Source of the DNA: Plumapathes pennacea | Lineage: Eukaryota > Cnidaria > Anthozoa > Antipatharia > Myriopathidae | Direction: 5' to 3' | DNA length: 64,000 bases | Assembly: GCA_964036295.1 (NCBI GenBank) | Contig: OZ038472.1 | Span: 12,996,885 to 13,060,884 of the forward strand | Shown: positions 1-10,989 of the stretch, piece by piece | Layout: each line of letters opens with the position of its first letter | Numbering within the stretch: position 1 is the first letter of the stretch | Notes under the pieces: generated by a model | Databases searched by the model: none | What the model saw: only the letters and a program-made list of their open reading frames with translations | Told to the model about the DNA's origin: nothing | Program-made: the position numbers and the translations under genes

Positions 1-525
1 AAAAGCCTTGTTTTTCATTTCCTGTTATAAATTCACTTAATCAAACATGTACCTATAATCTGTAATCACTTGCTGGGAAAAGCCCTGTCTTCAATCTCTT
101 GTTTTTATTCCACTCAATGATACATTGTAAAGTATTTATAATTTGTAATCATTTGCTGGGATGAGCCTTGTCCTCCATCTCCAATTGTAATTCCACTCAA
201 TCGTGCATGTACCTATTATCTGTAATCATTTGCTGGGAAAAGCTTTGCCCTCCATCTCCTGTTTCAATTCCACTCAATTATACATGTACTTATATAATCC
301 TTAATCATTTGCTGGGAAAAGCCTTGTCTCTCCAACTCTTCTTCTAATTCCACTTTATCATACATTGTACTTATAATCCTTAGTCATTTACTGGGAAAAG
401 CCTTGACTTCCATCTCCTGTTTCAATTCCACTCTATCATACATTGTACTTGTAATCTCTAAGTCATTTGCTGGGAAAAGCCTTGTCTTCCATCTCTTGTT
501 TTTATTCCACTCAATCATCAATTAC
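1..525. repeat. Tail of a ~76-bp minisatellite array
   Basis: Units of about 75-80 bp share the cores TTTGCTGGGAAAAGCCTTG and ATTCCACTCAATCATACATG. The array is cut by the window start and is nearly identical to the end of the array at 11.0-12.7 kb. Nothing coding is seen in it. Confidence 0.85.
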
Positions 526-661
526 CATTTTTGGCCTAATCTGATAAATCGCTATATGCTTACATTTTGTCTTACATTACTTTGCGTTATATTCAACAAT
601 ACTTTACAGGGCATACTGTATATTGGTGTGACCACAAGGCACTGTTTTAATTTCACATTAA

Positions 662-899
662 AACCTTCTATTTGCAGGAATATCTGATAAGGAAATCTTC
701 GAGGAATCCGAGTCCGCGACAACCACTGAAAAGTGTCTGAACAGGACTGGGTCTTGATGCTGATTAGCTCCCCAGTCTTTGACAGTGTGGATCAAATCGA
801 GTTTATTCTCTGACGTAACATTGGCGACAGCACGGTCGTCGGTACGATCCTGTACAATGGCGCGGATATCGACAATTCCAGGTATTAAACACATGAAGG
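662..899 (-). other. Exon-like open block in the duplicated segment
   Basis: On the minus strand a pyrimidine-rich CTATCAG acceptor-like site is followed by a long open stretch with protein-like composition (it contains DIRAIVQDRTDDRAVAN and KLDLIHTVKDWGANQHQD). A second frame of the same block gives a short cysteine- and arginine-rich peptide. The second copy at 12.9-13.1 kb keeps both frames but carries a 2-bp indel that changes the end of the first. The plus strand also has an acceptor-like TTCTATTTGCAG on the other side. I do not recognise a family. It could be a relict exon of a duplicated gene or a chance open frame. Confidence 0.25.
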
Positions 900-980
900 A
901 CAACTGATAGAATCATGTTGGAACTGGGCTTCACTGAATCACCCGGTGAAGAAAAAACAAACAAACAAATGCCCCCCCCC

Positions 981-1011
<31 letters not shown>

Positions 1012-1374
1012 ACTCACGCACACCTCTACGTTTTGAGGTTTGTGTAGAAATGGATACGCAGATATGCAGTGGGGTTAGACCACCCCACCCCTTACGTTTT
1101 TGAGGTATATGGCAGGGCCGTTTACTTATAACCCCCAAAAAAAAACCCACGGTCAGTTCAATTCGCTCAGAGACTTTCTTTTACATTAATTCGTGAACAT
1201 GAACGATTTTAAACGCGAGGGCACTTTTGAAATTATTTTTATTTTATATTTAGTTTTTGCTGCACTACGCGGACAAAAACCTAATTTGCTATCTGTCACA
1301 TACGTGTGATAATTACACTTAAACACGGCAGGAATAAACGAAAAACGGAACGTATATATATATACCCAAACTCT

Positions 1375-1460
1375 TTCATTTGAGTGTGGTCACACCTTTA
1401 AGTTTCATTTGACAGTTCAGGAGTTGGAATTGAACACTGCTATTAGAATAAAGGCACCAT
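1375..1460. repeat. Single unit of the minisatellite found at 47.2-47.6 kb
   Basis: The stretch reads TTTGAGTGTGGTCACACCTTTAAG and continues with a 'catttgacagttcaggagttgga' core, which is also the repeating core of the array at 47.2-47.6 kb. It is a dispersed copy of that unit. Confidence 0.7.
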
Positions 1461-1482
1461 TAGAATTCTTTATTGCATGTAA

Positions 1483-1687
1483 GGGTGCGTTCGATTGGAT
1501 CTATTCCGGAATAGAAATAGTTAAAATGACCCATAGTTTTTCTTGATCTAGGGAAGACTTTGTTCGAAATTGCTTGCATTTTGAACAGCTCCTGATTCAT
1601 CCTAACATTAATCAGCTCCAAACTAACGAATTTTACCGATCAGCAGGGCTATTCCTATTCCGGGATAGACCCAATCGAACGCGCACT
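1483..1687. mobile_element. MITE, GGGTGCGTTCGATTGG family, copy 1
   Basis: The ends are inverted repeats (GGGTGCGTTCGATTGGAT at the left, CCAATCGAACGCGCAC at the right) with further inverted matches over TATTCCGGAATAG. There is no transposase frame. A second copy lies at 56,271-56,447. It sits in the putative intron after candidate exon A. Confidence 0.75.
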
Positions 1688-1795
1688 TAATAAGCAATCT
1701 CTGGACTAGAGCGAGACTCTCGACAGCGATCAACTTCAATTCTCTATGAACCACTTTTTTTAATTCAAGTTTGCTGAATGGCGTGATCAATTTAC

Positions 1796-1952
1796 CCTGA
1801 ACGTGATCGTTCCTCCCGTTGTAACCACATTCATGAATCGGGATCCTTTCATGAGCTGGCCGAAATACTCGGAATTTATACAATATACGGACCATTACTA
1901 TTAGTCGTAGGAGGATCAAGAAAGCAATCGTCGCACAACATAGAGAAAACAT
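1796..1952 (-). CDS. Candidate first exon A of an unidentified membrane or secreted protein family
   Basis: The exon starts with ATG and encodes 52 residues: a hydrophobic segment at residues 1-20 (MFSLCCATIAFLILLRLIVM), then a basic stretch and the motif PAHERIPIHECG. It ends in phase 1 at a GTAAAT donor. Candidate exons B (5.7 kb) and C (7.8 kb) on the same strand share both nucleotide sequence (GCTTTC/TTGATCCTNCT) and the protein pattern hydrophobic-segment then ER-[FI]-x-I-[QH]-x-x-G, so these are paralogous rather than chance frames. The layout suggests a signal anchor or signal peptide exon followed by exons I could not place. I do not recognise the family. Confidence 0.45.
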
Positions 1953-2720
1953 TGCTGTTCACGCGCGTCGGCCACTCCGCCCCTGCAACTTCACCACATC
2001 AGTCGCTAAATCTCGCCTAAAAAAGTTATCAATTATTAAACCTTTTCTTTATGCTGATAGGCCATAAACAAGTACCTGCTTATGTAAATAGTGATTAGGT
2101 TCTTAGCAACAAAAATCAACAAAAAAAGAAAAGAAACAAAAATCAGGCCTTAGCAATCTTCGATTTTAAACGGCCACATGGTTGCCCGTCTCCTTTAGTA
2201 ATTGATCAAGATGGAATGTCCATACACTATGAGGGTGTTGACATTTTGCTGGCTTTTCATATATATTTAACTGTTTAACTTGCAATTTATCACCTGCTCA
2301 TCTCGTCGTTATTGTTATTCTTACCTTTTCTTTCCTTGCGTTGTTTCCTTTGGAATATTTCTCTTTAGGGCCCTAAGCCTTTTAAGCCTCTGGCTTTGGC
2401 CGTACTTATGTAATTTCAATGTGCATGTATTCAATAAATGTATGTATGTATGTATGTATTTCTTTTTTGTTGCAAACAAATACAGCTTTAGCGGAAGCCT
2501 GTGTTTTTATAAATAAATAAACTACACGTTGTAATCGATATGGCTCAAATGATTAAGAAGACTAATTGAAAGTACAGTGTACTTGACTTGAAGAGAAAAA
2601 ACTGTTTTGTCTAAATTATGTCCTTTATTTTTTAGTTAAATTAATCATTAACAAAAGGGGAAATCCCTTACGAGAAACCTAGCTATACGCCAAAACTCTA
2701 TGCGTGCTATAAACTTTTAA
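1953..2720. other. AT-rich stretch without a recognised gene
   Basis: This holds the presumed 5' side of candidate exon A, a short (ATGT)n microsatellite near 2,440-2,460 and A/T-rich filler. No supported coding region was seen. Confidence 0.5.
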
Positions 2721-2923
2721 CCCTTTCACTCCTAAGCTCGCAATACAGATTCTCCCAACCTTCTAAGAAGAAAATGTATGAGTAATATAGTAAGAATTGA
2801 TAGTTTAATCAGCTTTCATCTGAGCAAGGTATCAAAAGGCAAAGTTCTCCTTGATGTTTAATATATCTCTGGTTAGAAATTGAAGGAGAAAATTCAAGTT
2901 GGTCACTCTTGGGAGTGAAAGGG
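2721..2923. mobile_element. piggyBac-type MITE, copy 1
   Basis: The inverted ends CCCTTTCACTCC and GGAGTGAAAGGG are flanked on both sides by TTAA (2,717-2,720 and 2,924-2,927). A TTAA target duplication with termini starting CCC is the hallmark of piggyBac elements. The 203-bp body has no transposase frame. A degraded copy starts at 4,674 and one end is seen near 34,892. Confidence 0.85.
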
Positions 2924-3112
2924 TTAAATATATATTATTCTATATGTGCGCTTTAAGCGCTCTTACCCTAAAAGAGTTAGTAATACAACTTCGTCCAGAT
3001 TGAACTTTATGTGTACATTTTATCGGCAGTACAAATTATGGCCACTGAAACAACCAAATCATTCCTAAGTACTACAAAACGAACGCTCAGTCAAGAGAAA
3101 TAACAGTGGTTT

Positions 3113-3139
3113 GACGGTTCACATTGGATGTGAACCGTC
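3113..3139. repeat. Short perfect hairpin
   Basis: GACGGTTCACAT and its exact reverse complement flank a TGG loop. It has no obvious terminator or gene context. Confidence 0.6.
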
Positions 3140-4447
3140 CTAAATTGATTCAGATTTATAAAGATGATGTATGGCTGTGGCAATAATTTAGCAACGCCAA
3201 CGGCGGCCAATTACACGTGTATGCAGTATACAAATCGGGCCTTTTTTCTAACAACACTGAACGATGGAATTTAATCTTATGATGAAAGTCTGTAGAGTTA
3301 CCGGTACATACATGTTTCAAATGTATAGCTGCATGCAACAGTAAAACAATTGTATTGGATTAAACTGTGTTTAAAACCGTGAATTGGTCCAACCTGTGAA
3401 ATACACTTGGCCCTCTGGATAAATTATACCCTGAAACAGGTCATGTTCTCCTTCAGTTTTGTCAGTTGGGGTTTTAGTTATTTAAGCTTTATTTTGCTAG
3501 TCAGGAGTTCCTCCTATAATCTATGCCTTCGCGATCTTTGGTCGCCAGCTTACAGTTCATGCGATATCCCCATCTTTGAGATTACTGTTCCTGAGGAAGC
3601 AACATGGAATTGCCATGATTTAACCTGTCACATGCACAGCATATAATGTAAGATCATTATACCTCTTAACTTTGTTTCGTTGTTTGTTTCTTGAGGATGC
3701 ATGTCTTCGATGTCTCGCAGAATAAAAAACATCAAGTGAATCAAGAGTCGAACTCTGTTTAAACCTGCGGTAAAATAAAATAAAGTTGATTGACATGGTA
3801 TGACACGACTCCGACATTTTTACCTGTTCCAACTTTTGTTACTTACAATAGTTTGTGTTAGGAACTAAAACCAACGAAAAGTTATACTTTTACAAATCGG
3901 GAAGCAAAATCACTGGATTGGCTGACCCTTATAATAAAGAGCTTACTCGTGGGTTAAGAGTACAATATTACATGAAATGTTTCCTTAAGAAACTAGAAAC
4001 TAATAACTGGTGTGGGCTAAGTAGGTTAAGATAAGCAGGATTAGACGGGTGACGTGAAGTACTGGGGTTGAATTTCTGATATAAACGCATTAGTGCCGAA
4101 ACTTAACTCCAACACATTTTCAATCCAAAAATTATACAGAGAAACACAGAGCAATACATGTACTGGCTGTTCTGTCTTCTAGTAACTTCAATAGACTTCG
4201 ATTATTCCCTCCTTTCCTCTCTCTTTGTCTCGCTTCATTTTCCGTGCGTCATAATCTTTGGTGCTCGCGACTGGCCTCTCACGATCTCAGGGGAAATAAA
4301 GGGGCTGCCTGCAGTTTAATAGCTTCATGCGATTAAGTAATCACTGTAAATAGCTCATACCATCTTTTCTTGCCCTTTTTAATAGCTGTTTTAGAGTATT
4401 TGGGGTCTTGTTTTTCTACTGACCAGCTACAATGTTTAATTTATTAC

Positions 4448-4610
4448 CTTCCAACTCATCTGGCACATTATCACAGTCGTGAGCAGCAGTCTCTTGAACT
4501 GGATATCTCTCTCCTACTTCGACTTCGATCCTTGCAACGCCTTGGATTGTTCGGGTCAGTGGTGGCGTGCTACACAGAAGTGCTAAATACACAGAAAAAA
4601 TCGTTAACAT
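4448..4610 (-). CDS. Candidate exon D of the same minus-strand set
   Basis: The exon ends in phase 1 at a GTAATA donor and contains GERYPVQETAAHDCDNVPDE, which resembles the HERFLIQECGQESD segment of candidate exon C. Two readings are possible. Either it is another first exon starting at the ATG at 4,610 with a short hydrophobic leader (MLTIFSVYLALLCS), or it is an internal phase 1-1 exon of 135 nt (4,448-4,582) preceded by a TTTAG acceptor, which would follow exon B in phase. Both are consistent with the sequence. The family is unrecognised. Confidence 0.35.
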
Positions 4611-4673
4611 GCAACGGGGGCGACAGCCAAAAACAATAGTGTTCTTTTTGGACATGTTTATATCTCAGCCAAA

Positions 4674-4860
4674 CCCTTTCACTCCCAAACTCAAAATGCA
4701 GAATCCTCCAATTTTTTATGAAGAAAATATATGAATGATGTGGTGAGAACTGACAGTTTGATCAGCTTTTACGTCATCAAAATCCAAGTTCTCCTTACTG
4801 TGTTATTTCTCTCTGGTGAGAAACTGAAGGAGAAAATTGAAGTTGATCGTTAAATTTGTA
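4674..4860. mobile_element. piggyBac-type MITE, copy 2 (degraded)
   Basis: It begins CCCTTTCACTCCCAA and is homologous along its length to 2,721-2,923, but the right terminus and the left TTAA are lost. Confidence 0.7.
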
Positions 4861-5625
4861 ACTGACCAAACTAGTGAGAACTGCAGTAGTTGACATTTGA
4901 CATAATTATGGCTCGATTAAACGTACCGCATTATATAGGGATAATATGGATAATAGTATACTATGCCCGTTTCTTCGGGGATTAGTGACACACATACGTA
5001 GATTCCCGGCTGACCGTGGTTCAGCTAAAGTATAGCCTCCCAGGCTGCTGGCAAATATACAAAAGGACTACTCTTGTACAAGGGAGACTGAAAGGTGCTC
5101 AAAACAAATAGTGGCAACAATTAAAGTGGAGTAACGCCATTTAATAAAACTTTTGAAAGTGGAATTTTAAACATCTTTTCCTAGATAAAAATAACAATAC
5201 TCAAAGCAAGTGTTAAGTGATTGTCTACTTTGTCAGCATTGTACTAATCCTCGTGACACCTTATTTGTTTGCGATAACGTCGGTCCAAGCCATGTTTTTT
5301 CTTACTGTTTAATTTCAGTAACATGAAGATAGTCGCGCAAGCTTTAGCTTACTTCTCTAAACACTGACTTGCCGTTTTATCTAGTACTCGGAGATAAGTG
5401 AAGATACCCTTATGAAAACAACAAAATACAATTTTGATGTTCACTGGTCAATTACCGGATATTTATATCACTAGTCCGCACCTCATAATAGCTCACCATA
5501 TTCGATTAAGAAATTTGTTTGTCATGTTTGCCTGACAATTTAAGATTAGTTAGTGGATCTGGGCTTTACAGGACTCTAAGAGTGACAATTTAAGACCAAC
5601 CAAGGAATATTGCGTGCACTAGTAC

Positions 5626-5803
5626 CTCCGTTTTCCGAACCATCCTTTTGAATGAGAAATCTTTCGTCTGGAACTTCGTGTCCTGTTCTTTCGATGACAT
5701 GTGGCCACATATACCGCAAAGATTTATACGTAAGGACTGCTACTAGTACCGCGAGCAGGATCAACGAAGCAATGCAAGACAGAGACAGGTGTTTTAGAGT
5801 CAA
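5626..5803 (-). pseudogene. Candidate exon B, start codon apparently lost
   Basis: The exon is homologous to candidate exons A and C (IASLILLAVLVAVL hydrophobic core, later PDERFLIQKDG) and ends in phase 1 at a GTACTA donor. At the position where A and C have their ATG this copy reads CTG, and no other in-frame ATG precedes the hydrophobic segment before a stop. It is either a decayed copy or uses an upstream exon for its start. Candidate exon D lies about 1 kb downstream in a compatible phase. Confidence 0.35.
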
Positions 5804-6401
5804 AGAGCATTATCGCATTACGTGTGGTATGTTTATGCCGCATTGATATCTATTTAATTGCTTGTTTAGTTTACCAACTTTGCGGTTCGATTTATTACAA
5901 GTTTCTGTTCGAAAAACAATAATTAGAATTCCTTTGATGGCGATAGTTGCGATAAGATAAACAATTAAGATTAGTCTCTTCTGTCAATCAAAAGTAGATT
6001 AAAGATCAGACAATACTTGCTTAAAAGTGCAAGGCTTGAAACCTTCCTTGACCCGCACAGTCAGTTGCCAATTATCGCCCGGTTCCAAGCAATTAAATTC
6101 GGTAGGCAGCTGAGTTACTACAAACAACAGCAGCCAAATATCAAAGATAATTTGAAAACAAAGCACTCAGTGCCCTTGAGTTAAATTATATATACATTTA
6201 ATCGACGGCTTTTTTTTTTTTTTTTTTTTTTTAATTCTTTTTCTTCACTGTAGATGCTTTGCCCATGTTTATATTTACACTGGAGCTTGACTTTCCTGAG
6301 GCGCCCACGTTATGACTGATCGATCTGTCGCTGCTTGCCAAATTTAATACACTTTCTTTCCTTAAAATTAGCTTTAGCCCGTCCGCACTTGAATAAAGTT
6401 A

Positions 6402-6632
6402 AGCCTGGTTTCCATATAATCGTCTCTGACGTAAGGATCGTCTCTGTCGCAGACTTTTTTGTCAAGCGATCGGGACGATTATATGGAAACACTCTTGCGA
6501 TTGTTTCAGACGATCCTTATGTCAGAAGCGACTCGATCGTCCCGATAGAACCATGTTCTATCCTTGCGTCGGAGACGACCGGAAATGCAGAGACGATCCT
6601 TACGTCAGAGACGATCATATGGAAACCAGGCT
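6402..6632. mobile_element. MITE, AGCCTGGTTTCCATAT family
   Basis: Inverted termini AGCCTGGTTTCCATAT and ATATGGAAACCAGGCT (the right end reads CATATGGAAACCAGGCT) are flanked by TTA on both sides (6,399-6,401 and 6,633-6,635). A 3-bp TTA duplication suits PIF/Harbinger-type mobilisation. The interior contains subrepeats of ACGATCCTTACGTCAGAGAC in both orientations and no transposase frame. Confidence 0.85.
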
Positions 6633-7131
6633 TTAACTGCAACAGTATTTTTAGACAGACCGAGGCATAATAATAAATAGAACTACAGAAGAAAAGTAGA
6701 AAAAGGCTTGCCCAGTATTGATCACTCTAAATCTTATGAAGCATCCACAGTATTACTTTCAATCTAAATCTTCCAAACTTTTGGACACTTTTTCATGTGG
6801 TTTTACCCCAGGAAAATTCGCGTGTTTTAAAATTAACTATAGTAAACCATGCCAACCGTCCGGTGAATGTCACGCGATATGCAAATATAACCAAACATCA
6901 TAAATTATGAATTTCATGCGTTCGCTTTTCTCTTACTTATGAGCCGGTCTTCAATTACTGGTTTAAATTCGATTGAGGTTCCGTGGGCTAGTCTCCGTTA
7001 AATTTTCGGTAGCTTTAACTGAGGTTATGAGGCTTTCAAAGGCACTCTGATAGTGGGAACATTAGTCAAGAATAAAACGACAAATTATATGCTTAGCGTC
7101 ATTTAAATTTATATTTTAGATCAATAATTCA

Positions 7132-7383
7132 GGGCCCGGTTTTTCGAAAGCCGACTAAGCTAATCCAGGATTAACGAAATTCTTTCTCTCGACCCCTCTG
7201 CCAATAAACCGCAGAGTTTTGTTGGAAGATGGACTAAAAAGCTTGTTCCAGCTTAAAAATGGAAGGAAGTTGAATAAAGGAAGTTGTTATGAACGAAACA
7301 TTCACATTTTCAGGCATATAAATGACAAGAAAGTTTAGACCTAATCCAGGATTAGCCTAATCGTGCTTTGAAAAACCGGGCCC
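7132..7383. mobile_element. MITE, GGGCCCGGTTTTTCGAAAG family, copy 1
   Basis: The ends GGGCCCGGTTTTTCGAAAG and CTTTGAAAAACCGGGCCC are inverted repeats, with inner inverted copies of TAATCCAGGATTA. Related copies lie at 38,809-39,043 and, as a fragment, at 17,400-17,527. Confidence 0.85.
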
Positions 7384-7776
7384 AGGAGTTTAGAGTGAGC
7401 CGGTCGGAGACAGTGGTTTTTGACATCTCGAATCCTGTTTCCATTTTTCCTTGTATTTTTATTTTTCCTCATCTGTGTATCATTGAGAGTCTTGTATCAT
7501 TGTAAAGCACTCTTTAAGTTGTAGGTATTTCTATACTAAATTCAGTAGTTTATGGTGTTTCTCAGTAATCACAACTTTTAGAAACGTTTGTTACGCAACA
7601 TAAAACAATTTCCCAAATACAGTGGAACTTCGACCACCTGCCGTAAGCGACCACCTCGCCGATTTTTTTCTCAGTGACCGCGACCACAAAAGCAGGCATG
7701 ATCATATAGAAGTGTAGCGAAGATGTTGACATTTCGATCACTATCAGCAGCTCAAATAAAATTGCTTGCTTTTTAC

Positions 7777-7912
7777 CTCGAATATTTTTTCTCTGGCTGT
7801 CGCTCTCTTGACCACATTCTTGAATCAAAAATCTCTCATGAGCTTTATGCTTACGGACTATTGCCATCCCAAGAAGGATCAAAAAAGCAACTGTACCACA
7901 CAGAAACAACAT
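7777..7912 (-). CDS. Candidate first exon C of an unidentified membrane or secreted protein family
   Basis: The exon starts with ATG and encodes 45 residues: a hydrophobic segment (MLFLCGTVAFLILLGMAIV), then KHKAHERFLIQECGQESD. It ends in phase 1 at a GTAAAA donor. It is clearly related to candidate exons A and B on the same strand, so this looks like a tandem family reading leftward. I could not find convincing following exons; the space to the left is broken up by two MITEs. Function unknown. Confidence 0.45.
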
Positions 7913-7999
7913 GCTTTCACATTCAGCGCACTGCTTCTCGACTTTGATAAAGAATATTATCTCGTTTTGTTTAGTTGTTTGTCCGTTTCACATCCAATG

Positions 8000-10590
8000 T
8001 GGATTATACCACTACTATTATACCACTACCCAGGCAACTGTCAAATTGGTTTCAAATGTCTTTTAATTTATTTGGCGATGGAAATATAAATAATATACTG
8101 TAATTGAATTGTGATGTTTTAAAAATGGTAAGTTTGTTACACAGAAGATCATTTAAAGAACGGGAACCTGTAAAAAAAGACCGTCGTAAGACATGTGCAT
8201 TCACCATTTTAGAGTTGCCAATTTTAACACCCATACGGTCTGTGAATGTGAAACCTTTTGTCTTTTGGCCCTGACATTTGCGCCAATAAGCCATGTTCAC
8301 GGCTTTGGTGAAGTAATTAGATTTGTCTAATTGGATTCAGCGATGTCAATGTTATAATAGGCAAATGTTGCTACCGTACTAACCAACGATTTATATTTTC
8401 AAAATTTAATTCGTGAAATTTATTTTTCTTTCATTTCTTCCTTTTTTCTCTATTACTTTTTTTATTGTAATTTTTTTTTTTTTTTTTTGTGCTGGTTTAA
8501 TTTTGACAGACTTATTACATATACAATGAAAGACTGTTTCTGCCAAAGAAACATATGCAAACAAAAATTATATTCGCTTTAAAGAACCTCTAAATTGGAC
8601 GTATGTATAGCGTAAGCATTTTAAATGCAAAAGTGATCAAACAGCTATAGGATAACTATAATTTTTAAAAACTTGCAAGAAAATTGTCTGCGCTGAAGAA
8701 ACACCTTGATCACCTGCTGACCGCGTGGGCTAAACAAATTTGCTTTGTACCCTGTGAACGTCGGGGAAGTAAGAAAAGTACTGGATAAGTAGGAGAGGGG
8801 TGGGTAGGGGGTGGGGGTTTGCCTCAGCACTTCACACTGATTGTTTCTTCTATTATAGCAGGTGCTTATCTTGCGTGACAACTACGTGGCTTAATTGTTA
8901 ACCTCCGGTGTTTTGCATCCACCCCACCTGCTTTACGTCAAGAGGCCGCATTTGACTCTATGGAATAATACGTTGGGAACGTTTGGATACTGGATTTGAA
9001 TGAGCAATAATTCCCTCAACCCACCCCTCCCCCAATGCAGAACAGTGCACAAGTTTGCTAGTACCCATTCTTTGTGAGTGAAGAAAAAGGCCCTGGGGAC
9101 GAAGTTGACCGGAACATGTGGAGCGTGTGTGGAGTCGGAATGTGAGGTATTTATCTTCATATTCTATCTTTCAGAAGAGCTACCAGTTGTAAGTTTTTAC
9201 GTATTGTAAATCGCTATGGTTTACTGTACATCTGTGTCTTGAAATGAGTGAAATCGAGCCAAGTATGTGGATTTTACCGACACTAATATCGATCTCTGTC
9301 ATTGTGTTTACAATCTGCTTTCATTTTGGCACAGTCAAAAACATAAACAACCGATTTATTATTTCCTTTGCACGTGTTTGACTTGCTTTTTATGCACTGA
9401 TGTACCATAAGTTACAACGACGTCGTGTCACAGTCCCGTCACATTGTCAGTCAGTCTCGTGCAGTATGCAGCATGTATCTTAATTTATAGTCAGCAGTCG
9501 ATCAGGTCGTCCCTTGAAGTGTACGACTAGGATAGTGGATAACATGGCAGAAGAAGTGGGCAAAATATTGGGGTTTTTATCTCCATGTTACAAACTACAG
9601 CTTTTGGGGTTTTTCTATGTGACATTCTATTTTCCTTTTGTGTTCTTTCACAAAATATTATGCATAGCTCAATTTGAGCTGTAACCATCATCCCCCCTTC
9701 CCCCCAGACAACCCCAGGGATTGGGCAAACGTGGTTGCCCTTGGCTGGAAATTTGCACGAGAACCATAAAAAGTTAAAGTGGGAGATTGAGTGAAATTGC
9801 CAGTTTTTCCTTGGGGGAGGGTGATAACAGCTGGAATTGACCGATGCATTATATATAATTTAAATTTAGAGTATAATATAAATATTGTAACTCTTAGGCC
9901 TCAATTAGCTAATATAATCTGTAATTTGTCCAATTTTAGAGGTCCTAAAAATGCAAAGACTGTAATACCATATTCCAGTATTCTTTGAGTTGAAATGCCA
10001 TTGTACATACTGTACAATCATGTACATAATTTTCATATTTTTGTTTTTATACGGGTAGGTTACCACCCAGCTTTCTGCAGACCTTACCCAATTTAAAAAA
10101 AGAAAAGAACCATCCTGGGGTTAAATAGCAATGGCTGCATGCTTTTAAATGCCTCTAGTAAAAATGTGTCCCCTTTTGTATGGCTTGAACAGAAAGACAT
10201 CTAGAAAAAACCATGCACAACATTATCACAATTTTTGTGAAGTCTCAGTTGAGCAACAAATAATTTATTAGATAAACCTTATATGAATTTCCAGTTCAAT
10301 ATTCTTTTTGCCAGCATCCTCTCCAACCTTTGCAGTACCAAAAAGCATTTTGTGTTTGTGTGTGTGTGTGTGTACCATCCATTAATTCTTTATATAACTG
10401 AGCTTTGAAAAGGCTTTGGGTGGAACCTCCACATTATGACTAATCATATAGGGATCGTGATCCGGCCCATGCAGGCATTATATATATACTGTTGTATGTA
10501 GTATAGCTTGCTGTACATACAAATTACACTTTCACTGATGGCAGTGTATATTCAAGTAAGTTAAACATTATTTTAAAACTACTGCTCATT
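8000..10590. other. Intergenic stretch without a supported gene
   Basis: This stretch holds AT-rich sequence, a T run near 8,470, and at about 8,995-9,110 (minus strand) a copy of a dispersed repeat that recurs at 35.25-35.46 kb (shared reading FVPRAF / LAPRAFSF). A 46-codon frame starting MAEEVGKILGF at 9,543 has no supporting context. Confidence 0.4.
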
Positions 10591-10597
10591 CTTTCAG

Positions 10598-10667
10598 AAA
10601 GAAAATAGAACTGGGACACTTTGGCCATGAGTGCAGGACATGCAGCAACAATATTGTGGAAGTCAAG
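10598..10667 (+). CDS. Isolated candidate internal exon
   Basis: A CATTCTTTCAG acceptor and an AAG/GTAAAA donor bracket a 70-nt stretch open in one frame, reading KIELGHFGHECRTCSNNIVE. The CxxC pair could be metal-binding. No matching neighbouring exons were found, and a minisatellite begins soon after, so this may be a relict or a chance splice pair. Confidence 0.2.
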
Positions 10668-10989
10668 GTAAAATAACCCAACTTTATTTATTTTTCAATC
10701 ATTAAATACTGGGAATATCCCAGTCTTCTGATTTCATTCCACACAATCCTTTTGTTAAAGTGTAGAAACGTGTACAAATCAAAGCCAACAGCAAACAAAT
10801 AGCTATAAGTACATATTGTAGCTAATACTGTCACTTCAAGAAAAACTTATAATTCTTTTTTTCATTTTTGGCATTCCCTAAAAAGAGCAGATCATAGGAT
10901 TTTGGCATGCAAAGAACTGTTGTTAAGAGCTCCCTCTCTCCCTCCTGATGTAAAACCCAATCATAACCCGATCATAGTTGATCATCACA

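Larger units (their letters stand above)
1..1308. repeat. Segmental duplication, copy 1
   Basis: Positions 1 onward match 12,207 onward with few substitutions and small indels, up to the shared motif CACACGTGTGA, after which the two copies diverge (right ends about 1,308 and 13,449). The block carries the minisatellite tail, an open stretch at about 660-905, and unique AT-rich sequence. Within it, copy 1 has a long C run followed by (AC)n at about 970-1,015, and the sequence around that run differs in copy 2. The left end lies outside the window. Confidence 0.9.

Noticed and set aside
8933-9160. 75-codon minus-strand frame containing VNFVPRAFF
   Set aside because: The segment is a dispersed repeat shared with 35.25-35.46 kb, not a unique gene.
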